From: an uncultured Bacilli bacterium
GTDB lineage: Bacteria; Bacillota_I; Bacilli_A; RF39; UBA660
DNA length: 38,711 bases
Assembly: GCA_947626275.1 (NCBI GenBank)
Contig: CANQRL010000012.1
Coordinates: 1 to 38,711 of the forward strand
Reading direction: 5' to 3'
In this document: in pieces, positions 16,131 to 24,200 of the stretch
How positions within the stretch are numbered: the stretch's first letter is position 1
How the letters are laid out: the number at the start of each line of letters is the position of its first letter
Made by a program: the position numbers and the translations under genes
The notes under the pieces: model-generated
What the model saw: only the letters and a program-made list of their open reading frames with translations
The model's database searches: none
What the model was told of the DNA's origin: nothing

Positions 16131-16158
16131 TTGTAAATTTTCATTATTATGATATAAT
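16131..16158 (+). promoter_or_regulatory. Promoter of the pyruvate kinase-GH31 operon
   Basis: TTGTAA (16131-16136), 16-nt spacer, TATAAT (16153-16158), with an extended -10 TG at 16150-16151. Confidence 0.75.
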
Positions 16159-16176
16159 TGATAATAGGTGAATAGT

Positions 16177-17592
16177 ATGTTAAATAAGACTAAGGTAGTT
16201 GTTACTATTGGACCCGCAACAGTTGAAAAAGAACAAATTAAACGTCTTATGCAAAATGGCATGGATGTTGTTCGTCTTAATATGAGTCATGCTAGCTATA
16301 ACTTTTGTACGGATGTGATTGAGAAAGTAAAAGAATTAAATCAGGAACTCCATTTAAGTGTAGCGACTATGATTGACTTGATGGGACCAGAAGTTCGAAC
16401 GGGAAAATTTACAAATGGGCAAGCTTATTTCCGAAAAGGAGATAAGGTTCGCATTTATATGGATCCGGTTACGGGAGATAGTACGAAGTTTTCTGTTAGC
16501 TATAGTGACCTTATTAAAGAGGTGGCATACAATAGTATTCTCAAAATTAAAGATGGTCTTATGCTATTTGAAGTAATTGACATTAAAGAAGACTTCATCG
16601 TCTGCGATGTTCTAAGTGATGGAACGATTGAGGATAATCAAACCGTTTCTGTTGAAGGAAGAAAACTTCATTTACCAAGAATGACGAAAAAGGATGAGAC
16701 GGATGTCATTTTTGCTCACAAGATGGGCGTAGACTTCCTGGCCTTATCCCATGTCAATGGAGCAGAAGATGTTTTATCTGTAAGTGATATCTTGATTGGT
16801 TTAAAAAATGATCACATCGGACTCATTTCCAAAATTGAAAGTGAAGAAGCGGTAGACCATTTAGACCAAATCATTCGCGTTAGTGATGGGATTATGGTAG
16901 CGCGTGGAGATTTAGGGGTAGATATTCCTCTTGAGAGAATTCCTGGCGTTCAAAAGAAAATCATTGATAGATGTCATAAAGCAGGAATTGTCAGTATCGT
17001 GGCAACTGAACTTTTATCCTCTATGGAAAGTTCTATTCGTCCAACGAGAGCTGAGGTAAGTGATGTTGCGAATGCTGTTCTAGATGGAGCAGATGCTGTA
17101 ATGCTCAGTAATGAAACAACGGTTGGAAAATTTCCAATTGAAACCTTAAATATGATGGAAAAGATTATCAATTCTGCGGAAAAAGATATCGACTATTTAG
17201 ATTTCTTAAATAAAAAGGATGAAAATGATACCGATATTACAGGAATGATATCTCATAGTGTGGCAGAATGTGCGGGCAGACTGAAGTGTTGTGCCATTAT
17301 TGCACCAACGATGAGTGGGTATACGGCTCGTAAGATGAGTAATTGTCGACCTAGATGTCCAATTATTGCTGTTAGTCCAAATGAAGATACCGTCAAATCG
17401 CTACAACTTCATTTTGCGGTTAACCCTGTATTAATCGATGAAATCAAAGATTTTGATAAGATTATTGAGGTATCGAAAAAGGTAACCTTCGAGTTAATTT
17501 CTACCTCTCCAGGAGATCGAATTATTATTACCGGTGGTTATCCATTTAAGGATGTAAAGACAACCAATTTTATGAAGATAGAAGAATTATAG
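16177..17592 (+). CDS. pyk: Pyruvate kinase (somewhat divergent)
   Basis: Glycolytic enzyme converting phosphoenolpyruvate and ADP to pyruvate and ATP. 471 residues from ATG 16177; a GTG at 16168 is in frame, but AGGTG (16166-16170) fits the ATG. The barrel motifs RLNMSHA (Arg33, Asn35, Ser37), ISKIESEEAV, MVARGDLGVDIP and RPTRAEVSDVANAVLDGADAVMLSNET are present, as is a C-terminal allosteric domain without the extra PEP-utiliser domain. Oddities: IDLMGPEVRTG (67-76) replaces the usual LDTKGPEIRTG, losing the Thr and Lys, and VATELLSSM replaces VATQMLESM. Activity is likely, with possibly altered monovalent-cation use. The GH31 gene follows 15 nt later. Confidence 0.92.
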   Translation: MLNKTKVVVTIGPATVEKEQIKRLMQNGMDVVRLNMSHASYNFCTDVIEKVKELNQELHLSVATMIDLMGPEVRTGKFTNGQAYFRKGDKVRIYMDPVTGDSTKFSVSYSDLIKEVAYNSILKIKDGLMLFEVIDIKEDFIVCDVLSDGTIEDNQTVSVEGRKLHLPRMTKKDETDVIFAHKMGVDFLALSHVNGAEDVLSVSDILIGLKNDHIGLISKIESEEAVDHLDQIIRVSDGIMVARGDLGVDIPLERIPGVQKKIIDRCHKAGIVSIVATELLSSMESSIRPTRAEVSDVANAVLDGADAVMLSNETTVGKFPIETLNMMEKIINSAEKDIDYLDFLNKKDENDTDITGMISHSVAECAGRLKCCAIIAPTMSGYTARKMSNCRPRCPIIAVSPNEDTVKSLQLHFAVNPVLIDEIKDFDKIIEVSKKVTFELISTSPGDRIIITGGYPFKDVKTTNFMKIEEL

Positions 17593-17607
17593 AAAAAGGG
17601 TGAGACT

Positions 17608-20034
17608 ATGTATGATTTAGGAGATCAATTTGCGCTAGATTTAGGGAAAGCCAAAGCGAATCCTTATAGTGTGTTAACTGGCGAGAAGTATCGAATTACG
17701 GTTTTAACAGAACGGTTGGTTCGATTGGAATACAGTCCAAATGGTGTCTTTGAAGATCGTCCAACGGAATTAGTATTCTGTCGAAATTTCCCACAAGTAG
17801 AAGTTTCGGTTGCTAACCAGGGGTCTAATATTATTGTTGAGACCAGTTATTTCCGTTTGACGTATGTTAAAAATGCACCTTTTAAAGGAACGACGGTTAA
17901 CAAGACCGCTAATTTAAAAGTAGAATTAAAAAATACCGATCGTGTATGGTATTATGGACATCCTGAAGTTCGAAACTATTTGGCTCCTGTTTTACAGGCT
18001 ACCGATAGTAAGGATGACGATCCTAGATATAATATGAAAGGATTGTATTCTATCGATGGATTTGCCTCTATCGATGATTCTAATTCCAAAGTATTTAATG
18101 CACGGGGAAACTGTCTGCTTAGAGAGAATCCAGAAATCGATATTTACTTATTTATGTATTTCCGTGATTTTACGGCTTGCTTAAAAGACTATTACATGTT
18201 AACCGGATACCCTGCCTTAATTCCAAGATATGCCTTAGGAAACTGGTGGAGTAGAAACGATAATTACACGGAAGAACAATTAGAAGAGTTAATTACCAAT
18301 TTTGAGACGAATGAAATTCCAATGTCTATTATCATGTTGGATAAGGATTGGCACATTCGTATTCGGGAAGGGGATAAGCATTTAAAGACGGGATTTACGT
18401 TTAATGCTCAAAATATCCAAGACCCAGGAAAATTAGTAGAACTAATGCACTCAAAGGGAATCCGCATTGGTTTGAATATCAATCCAACCGAGGGATTATA
18501 TCCAATTGATACGTATTATGAAGAGTTACGAAAATATCTAGAACCTCTTCCAAATGGTGTTATTCCTTTTAACGTATATGATCCAAAGACAGTGGATGTT
18601 TACTTAAAAATATTAATTCACCCACTTGATAACTTTGGTATCGATTTCTTCTGGATTGACTGGTATGACAAAGATAGAACAGAGGAATTAGCGCTTTTAA
18701 AACACTATCATTTTTATGATATGATGCGAAATTATAAACGTAGACCAATGGTGTATGGCTATAATGCTTCTATTGCGCCTCACCGGTATCCTGTTTTATA
18801 TGCGGGAAAATCAACAGTAAGTTGGAATACGTTACGGGATATTCCTTTCTTCAATGGAAAGGCAACCAATATCGGTGTTTCTTGGTGGAGCCATGATATC
18901 GGTGGATTCTTCTATGGAGTAGAGGATAATGAATTATATGAGCGATACATTCAATTAGGAACTTTTTCTCCCATCTTGAAGTTGAGTGCGGATGTCGGAC
19001 GGTTCTATAAAAGAGAGCCATGGCGTTGGGATATGAAGACTTATGCGATTGCGAAAGATTATTTACAATTACGTCATCAATTAATTCCTTATCTATACTC
19101 AGAAGCTTATAAGTATTATAAGTATGGAATTCCTCTTATCCAACCAATTTATTATCGATATCCAGAACTATATGATGATTCTTTATATCGGAATGAATAT
19201 TACTTTGGTAGTCAGTTCTTTATCTGTCCAATTACGACAAAGAAAGAATTGGTCATGAACCGTGTTATTCAAAAGTTCTTCTTACCAGAAGGAACTTGGT
19301 ATGATTATGTAACTGGAAAGAAATTCCCAGGTGGAAGAAAGTATGTATCTTTCTTTAGGGATCAAGATTATCCTGTCTTTGCGAAAGCTGGTGCGATTAT
19401 TCCACTTGCTCGAAAGCCAGAAAACTTGAATGATACGACTCCACCAAAGGATATGGAAATTCACATTTTCCCAGGAGAGAGCAATAACTATCGACTATAT
19501 GAGGATGATGGAGTAAGCGACTTATATCTAAAAGGATATTATTTGCTATCATTGATTGATTATAACTACTTACCAAATAACTATACGGTAATTATTCGAC
19601 CTCTAGAAGGTAAGAGCGGAATCGTTCCCGAAAAGCGTAATTATAAGATTCGCTTCAGAAATACGAAGAAGTCTGAAGATGTAACAGCTTTCGTTCGTGA
19701 TGCGAAGATTGAATGTACGACTTCTGTCGAAGGACCAGACTTTATCGTTGAGGTAAAAGATGTTCCAACTACCCAACAGTTGACGATTAACTGTAAGGGT
19801 AAAGATATCGAGATAGATGCGATTCGTATCATCATGGAAGATATCGAGTCTATCATTAGTGATCTTCCAATTCCAACGAAGACAAAAGAAGCTATTTATG
19901 ATTTATTCATAAGTGATGAACCAATTCAAAAGAAGAGAATTGCGATTCGTAAAATGGGACAAGGAAAAGAAAGTCTCGATACAAAATATATACAATTATT
20001 TATAAAATTACTTGAATATATTAGCCAAGTGTAA
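17608..20034 (+). CDS. Glycoside hydrolase family 31 protein (alpha-glucosidase-like; acid/base Asp replaced)
   Basis: Cytoplasmic 808-residue protein with no signal peptide. The fold order fits GH31: N-terminal beta-sandwich (about 1-200), barrel (about 205-550), then beta domains and a helical C-terminal extension (about 740-808). The barrel has YALGNWWSRNDNYTEEQ, a nucleophile strand GIDFFWIDWYD (Asp351), NASIAPHRYPV and WWSHDIGGF. Where GH31 enzymes normally have GD with the acid/base Asp, this one reads YAGKSTVSW with Lys401. It may belong to a subgroup with a different mechanism, or be non-hydrolytic. Substrate is unpredictable, though alpha-glucans are the family's usual target. Co-transcribed with pyruvate kinase; GGGTGAG precedes the ATG. 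Confidence 0.85.
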   Translation: MYDLGDQFALDLGKAKANPYSVLTGEKYRITVLTERLVRLEYSPNGVFEDRPTELVFCRNFPQVEVSVANQGSNIIVETSYFRLTYVKNAPFKGTTVNKTANLKVELKNTDRVWYYGHPEVRNYLAPVLQATDSKDDDPRYNMKGLYSIDGFASIDDSNSKVFNARGNCLLRENPEIDIYLFMYFRDFTACLKDYYMLTGYPALIPRYALGNWWSRNDNYTEEQLEELITNFETNEIPMSIIMLDKDWHIRIREGDKHLKTGFTFNAQNIQDPGKLVELMHSKGIRIGLNINPTEGLYPIDTYYEELRKYLEPLPNGVIPFNVYDPKTVDVYLKILIHPLDNFGIDFFWIDWYDKDRTEELALLKHYHFYDMMRNYKRRPMVYGYNASIAPHRYPVLYAGKSTVSWNTLRDIPFFNGKATNIGVSWWSHDIGGFFYGVEDNELYERYIQLGTFSPILKLSADVGRFYKREPWRWDMKTYAIAKDYLQLRHQLIPYLYSEAYKYYKYGIPLIQPIYYRYPELYDDSLYRNEYYFGSQFFICPITTKKELVMNRVIQKFFLPEGTWYDYVTGKKFPGGRKYVSFFRDQDYPVFAKAGAIIPLARKPENLNDTTPPKDMEIHIFPGESNNYRLYEDDGVSDLYLKGYYLLSLIDYNYLPNNYTVIIRPLEGKSGIVPEKRNYKIRFRNTKKSEDVTAFVRDAKIECTTSVEGPDFIVEVKDVPTTQQLTINCKGKDIEIDAIRIIMEDIESIISDLPIPTKTKEAIYDLFISDEPIQKKRIAIRKMGQGKESLDTKYIQLFIKLLEYISQV

Positions 20035-20040
20035 TATAAT
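20012..20040 (+). promoter_or_regulatory. Promoter of the leucine T-box operon
   Basis: TTGAAT (20012-20017), 17 nt, TATAAT (20035-20040). The -35 lies inside the end of the GH31 gene and the -10 overlaps just past its stop. No terminator separates GH31 from the T-box, so read-through could also feed it. Confidence 0.7.
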
Positions 20041-20044
20041 AATG

Positions 20045-20251
20045 GACATAAGGCGTTGAAAAAGAGTAGTAACGGTGGACTATTAGTAGAGAGAAAGTGG
20101 TTGGTGAAAACTTTTAATAGGAAACGGTGAACTCGCTTTGGAGCTTCTCGTAAGAGACGTTAATCTGCGTTAAAGAACAAGTGCATAATAAGAGTATTAT
20201 GAAGAAGGGTGGTACCGCGATGATTCGTCCCTTCATCATGATACTTTTTTT
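20045..20251 (+). promoter_or_regulatory. T-box riboswitch, leucine specifier
   Basis: A tRNA-sensing leader that ends transcription when charged tRNA is plentiful. The T-box core AGGGTGGTACCGCG is at 20206-20219. A CTC leucine codon at 20132-20134, inside GGTGAACTCGC, is well placed as the specifier. The terminator pairs the GAAGAAGGG side (about 20201-20209) with CCCTTCATC (about 20229-20237) and ends in a run of Ts (20245-20251). Leucine is confirmed by leuS downstream. The small membrane gene in between falls under the same control. Confidence 0.92.
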
Positions 20252-20263
20252 GTTAGGAGGATT

Positions 20264-20638
20264 ATGAAAGAATTAATAATGTGGCTAGGACTGCTGCTTC
20301 TGATTTACTTATTTTATGAACTATTTGTGGTTCGAAAAGAAAAAGCAAGAGAAAATATGAAAGAGGGAAAAGAGCTCACTCTGTTATCGAAGAGATATCA
20401 TTTAGATTATCAGAAACTAAATTTGAAGTCTGTCATTCGGACAGTTGCGCTTGCAAATGCTTTCATTATTTCAACGGTAGTAACCGTTGCTTGCCTATTA
20501 CGATATTGGATTACTAATTTTATGCTTTGGATGTTATCGATATTAGGAGTGGGACTTATCTTATTAATTCTTCTCATTCTAATCGTGTATAGTAGAATTG
20601 GCAAGCATTATCAGAAAATACAAGAGGGAGGAAAATAA
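20264..20638 (+). CDS. Small membrane protein in the Leu T-box operon
   Basis: 124-residue protein. A first membrane segment (about 4-22) is followed by a charged cytoplasmic stretch, then two hydrophobic segments (about 58-80 and 86-110) and a basic tail. No family recognised and no catalytic motif seen. It sits directly after the T-box terminator (ATG 13 nt past the last T, with TTAGGAGG before it) and its stop is 1 nt from the leuS start, so it should be induced by leucine starvation together with leuS. The function is unknown; a role in amino-acid supply would be speculation. Confidence 0.78.
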   Translation: MKELIMWLGLLLLIYLFYELFVVRKEKARENMKEGKELTLLSKRYHLDYQKLNLKSVIRTVALANAFIISTVVTVACLLRYWITNFMLWMLSILGVGLILLILLILIVYSRIGKHYQKIQEGGK

Positions 20639-20639
20639 A

Positions 20640-23480
20640 ATGAATTATGATTTTAAGAAAATAGAAGCAAAATGGCAAAAGTATTGGGATGACCATAATA
20701 CCTTTGAGGCGGTAACAGGTAGTGAAAAGGAACCTTACTATGTTCTAGTGGAATTCCCTTATCCATCAGGATCTGGTCTTCATGTAGGACATGTTAGAAG
20801 TTATACTGCTCAAGATGCCATTGTTCGTATGAAAAGAATGCAAGGGTATAATGTTCTATACCCAATGGGATGGGATGCTTTTGGTGCTCCAGCCGAACAA
20901 TATGCGATTCAAAACCATATTCATCCAAAAGATGCGGTTAGAGAAAACATTAAGACATTTAAGGGACAGATGAAATCGCTTGGATTCTCTTTTGATTGGA
21001 ATCGGGAATTTGCGACAACTGACCCAGAATACTACAAGTGGACACAGTGGCAATTTTTACAATTCTACAAGCATGGAATGGCTTATAAGGATACGGTACC
21101 AGTAAACTGGTGTCCAAAATGTAAATCCGTTCTTTCTAATGAGGATGCAGCAGGCGGTGTTTGTGAGCGTTGTGGGACAACGGTTGTACAAAAGGAAAAG
21201 TCTCAATGGATGCTTAGAATGTCTGATTACTCAGAAGATTTATTAAAAGGATTGGATGATACTAACTTTGCTGAAAAGGTAAAATTAGGTCAAATTAACT
21301 GGATTGGTAAATCGGTTGGAGCACATGTAGACTTTAAGATTGAAGGACATGATAAGACATTTACCGTATTTACGACCCGTTGTGATACTCTTTATGGAGC
21401 AACTTACTGTGTATTCGCGCCAGAACATCCTTATGTAGATGAAATTACAACCGAAGAACATAGAGAAGAAGTAAGAGCTTATAAAGAAGCTTGTACATTG
21501 AAAAATGAGATGGAGAGAACCGAGCTCAATAAAGATAAAACGGGTGTATTTACAGGAGCTTATGCGATTAATCCGGTAAATGATGAGAGAATTCCTATCT
21601 ATATTAGTGATTATGTTTTAGCAAGTTATGGAACTGGTTCGATTATGGCTGTTCCTGCCCATGATGATAGAGATTATGAATTTGCCAAGAAATTTAATCT
21701 TCCAATTCGTCAAGTTATTGCGAAAAACTTTGTTGGAACTGGGGATTCCGCGATTCGTCCGGATGCCCCTATGACCGAACGAGAAGTGGTAGTTGCTGTT
21801 ATTAAACATCCAGAGGAAGAGAAATACTTATGTGTTCATAACCGTAAATTCGGATGGCTTAACTTTGTAATGGGTGGTATCGAAGAAGGAGAATCCGTAA
21901 CCGAAGCGGCTATTCGTGAAGTACAAGAAGAAACGGGATATCAAGACGTTGAAATTGATCATGAGATGGAATTTGTTTACTATGATAATTTCTACGCTGC
22001 TCATAAAGAAGTAAACCGTCACATTTTAACTCATACAGTAGTAGGTACGTTAAAGAGCCTTAACCAATTAGAAAGAAGTACAGAAGAAAAAGATATTGCC
22101 GATGTAGAGTGGATTTCTAAAGAGAAATTGATAGAGTCTTTATCTACTCCTGCCCATCAATATGATGCGGAAAGAGCCATTAATGGGGAAGGCGCTATGG
22201 TAGATGATGGCGTTCACATTCACTCTGCCAACTTGGATGGACTTGATAAACAAGAGGCTATTGATACCATGATTGCTTGGTTAGAGGAACATCATTGTGG
22301 AACGAAAAAAGTAAACTACAAGATGAGAGATTGGATTTTCTCAAGACAGAGATTCTGGGGAGAACCAATTCCAATGATTCATTGTGATAGTTGTGGATGG
22401 GTTCCTATGAACGAGGAGGATTTACCACTTCTTCTTCCAGATGTTGCAGAGTATGAACCTACCGATAATGGGGAAAGTCCACTTGCTAAGATTACCGATT
22501 GGGTCAATACGACTTGTCCAAAGTGTGGCGCTCCTGCTAAAAGAGAAACAGATACCATGCCAAACTGGGCTGGTTCTAGTTGGTACTTCTTAAGATTCAT
22601 GGATGCTCATAACGATTCTTGTTTTGCTTCTATGGATGCCATGAAGTATTGGAATCGCGTAGATTGGTATAACGGTGGTATGGAACATACGGCTCGTCAC
22701 TTACTCTATGCTCGTTTCTGGGTTCAATTCTTATACAATATTGGTCTTGTTCCTCATAAAGAAATGATTTGGACGAGAGTTAGTCACGGAATGATTTTGG
22801 GTTCTAATGGCGAGAAAATGAGTAAATCAAAAGGAAACGTTATTAATCCAGATGATATTGTGAAAGAAATGGGAGCCGATGCTCTTCGTACCTATGAGAT
22901 GTTTATTGGTGATTATGAAAAAGATGCGTCTTGGTCAACCAATGGATTAAAGGGATGTAAAAAATTCCTCGACCGTATTTGGAGATTACAAGAAAGATTG
23001 AATGATAAAGAAGGATATACGAAAGAAACACTTATTCATCAAACGATTCGTAAAGTAACCAATGATCTTACTAGTATGAAGTACAATACAGCGGTATCTG
23101 CCTTGATGATTTTATTAAATGAATTAGAGAAAGAAGATTCTATTACCAAACAGGATTTACGTACTTTAGTTCATTTGTTAAATCCTATTGCCCCTCATAT
23201 TACGGAGGAGATTAATGAGTTAAGTGGTCTAGGAGAGATGCTTGCTATTTCGCCATGGCCAGTTTACGATGAAGCGAAAACAGAGGAAGAATCTTACGAG
23301 TTAGTTGTTCAAGTCAATGGTAAAGTAAGAGGAAAAATGACCGTTTTAACAAGTACAACAGAAGAAGAAATGAAAGAACTTGCTCAATCTATTGATAATG
23401 TTCAAAATTACTTAGAGGGTCATGAAATTGTGAAGATGGTTGTTATTCCAAAAAAATTAGTCAATATTGTCATTCGCTAA
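20640..23480 (+). CDS. leuS: Leucyl-tRNA synthetase with an inserted Nudix domain
   Basis: Charges tRNALeu and proofreads it. 946 residues, against roughly 800-880 in most bacteria. Class I motifs are intact: HVGH (48-51), KMSKS (726-730), zinc-type cysteines CPKC...CERC, and the editing motif TTRCDTLYG. The surplus lies inside the editing region, between YGTGSIMAVPAHDDRDYEF and DDGVHIHSANLDGL, at about residues 362-520. It holds a complete Nudix box (GX5EX7REVXEEXGY) at 412-434, so the insert is a Nudix hydrolase-like domain in frame with no breaks. ATG 20640 is chosen over an in-frame ATG at 20598 because GGGAGG sits 8-9 nt upstream and MNYDFKKIEAKWQKYW is the normal N-terminus. Controlled by the Leu T-box. 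Confidence 0.96.
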   Translation: MNYDFKKIEAKWQKYWDDHNTFEAVTGSEKEPYYVLVEFPYPSGSGLHVGHVRSYTAQDAIVRMKRMQGYNVLYPMGWDAFGAPAEQYAIQNHIHPKDAVRENIKTFKGQMKSLGFSFDWNREFATTDPEYYKWTQWQFLQFYKHGMAYKDTVPVNWCPKCKSVLSNEDAAGGVCERCGTTVVQKEKSQWMLRMSDYSEDLLKGLDDTNFAEKVKLGQINWIGKSVGAHVDFKIEGHDKTFTVFTTRCDTLYGATYCVFAPEHPYVDEITTEEHREEVRAYKEACTLKNEMERTELNKDKTGVFTGAYAINPVNDERIPIYISDYVLASYGTGSIMAVPAHDDRDYEFAKKFNLPIRQVIAKNFVGTGDSAIRPDAPMTEREVVVAVIKHPEEEKYLCVHNRKFGWLNFVMGGIEEGESVTEAAIREVQEETGYQDVEIDHEMEFVYYDNFYAAHKEVNRHILTHTVVGTLKSLNQLERSTEEKDIADVEWISKEKLIESLSTPAHQYDAERAINGEGAMVDDGVHIHSANLDGLDKQEAIDTMIAWLEEHHCGTKKVNYKMRDWIFSRQRFWGEPIPMIHCDSCGWVPMNEEDLPLLLPDVAEYEPTDNGESPLAKITDWVNTTCPKCGAPAKRETDTMPNWAGSSWYFLRFMDAHNDSCFASMDAMKYWNRVDWYNGGMEHTARHLLYARFWVQFLYNIGLVPHKEMIWTRVSHGMILGSNGEKMSKSKGNVINPDDIVKEMGADALRTYEMFIGDYEKDASWSTNGLKGCKKFLDRIWRLQERLNDKEGYTKETLIHQTIRKVTNDLTSMKYNTAVSALMILLNELEKEDSITKQDLRTLVHLLNPIAPHITEEINELSGLGEMLAISPWPVYDEAKTEEESYELVVQVNGKVRGKMTVLTSTTEEEMKELAQSIDNVQNYLEGHEIVKMVVIPKKLVNIVIR

Positions 23481-23505
23481 AAAAGAAGAGAAATCTTCTT
23501 TTTTT
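23480..23505 (+). terminator. Terminator after leuS
   Basis: AAAAGAAGA/TCTTCTTTT stem with GAAA loop, then Ts. Confidence 0.85.
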
Positions 23506-23526
23506 AATTACTTTTTTTTCATTTTA

Positions 23527-23535
23527 TGGTATGAT
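23527..23535 (+). promoter_or_regulatory. Extended -10 promoter of the 23554 gene
   Basis: TGGTATGAT gives a TG-n extended -10 (hexamer 23530-23535). No good -35 is visible. The start codon follows 18 nt later. Confidence 0.45.
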
Positions 23536-23553
23536 TAATATAGGTGATGATAG

Positions 23554-24150
23554 ATGAAAAAGGACGAAAAAGAAACAGAAAAGAAAGTAACAGCAAAAAA
23601 AGAAGAGAAAGTAGAGAAAAAGAAGCAAGTACGGGAAATAGAAGATAGCAATATTCGTAAGAATGTGATGTCTGTTCGCGAGAATTCTAAGGTGTTATGG
23701 GATTATCTATTAGCTAAATTAAAGGATTATCGCTATGTTATTGCAGTAGATGTTCTCGTTTTCTTGTTGTTATTCTTCCTTATTCCAACGGTTATTTTGA
23801 AAGTAAAACCAGTCGTTTGGATGATAGCTTTTGTAGGGTTCTCTATAATTCCTACCGTAGTAGCTTATTGGTTTCATAAATTTAGAGAAAAACAAATTAT
23901 GTTTAGTTTCTTCTTTATATATTTCTTAATTTTCTTAATACTAGATAGATGTACCATTATCGATTTGTATGGAATTACTTCTCATGGGGAATTTGATTAT
24001 ACAAAGCCATGGTTGGATGCTGTTTTTGTTACTTGCATTATCGTATTTTTCCAATATCTCGGCGTTATGTTAGTAAATGTCCTTCAGAAGAGTGGTAAAA
24101 AGAAGAAAAAAGTAAAAAAGATTAGAAAAGTAAAAGAAGTAGAAGCATAA
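23554..24150 (+). CDS. Uncharacterised multi-pass membrane protein with charged termini
   Basis: 198 residues. The first ~35 are almost all Lys and Glu, then a predicted amphipathic linker, four hydrophobic segments (about 65-85, 88-107, 114-132 and 150-172), and a Lys-rich tail. Both charged ends are probably cytoplasmic. No family recognised. GGTGAT precedes the ATG. The surface-protein/sortase pair starts 50 nt downstream with no terminator between, so the gene may be part of that operon; an assembly role is speculation. Confidence 0.75.
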   Translation: MKKDEKETEKKVTAKKEEKVEKKKQVREIEDSNIRKNVMSVRENSKVLWDYLLAKLKDYRYVIAVDVLVFLLLFFLIPTVILKVKPVVWMIAFVGFSIIPTVVAYWFHKFREKQIMFSFFFIYFLIFLILDRCTIIDLYGITSHGEFDYTKPWLDAVFVTCIIVFFQYLGVMLVNVLQKSGKKKKKVKKIRKVKEVEA

Positions 24151-24200
24151 AAAAGGAAATAGATAAAAAAACAATAATCATTCAGTAGAGGAGGAAATCT

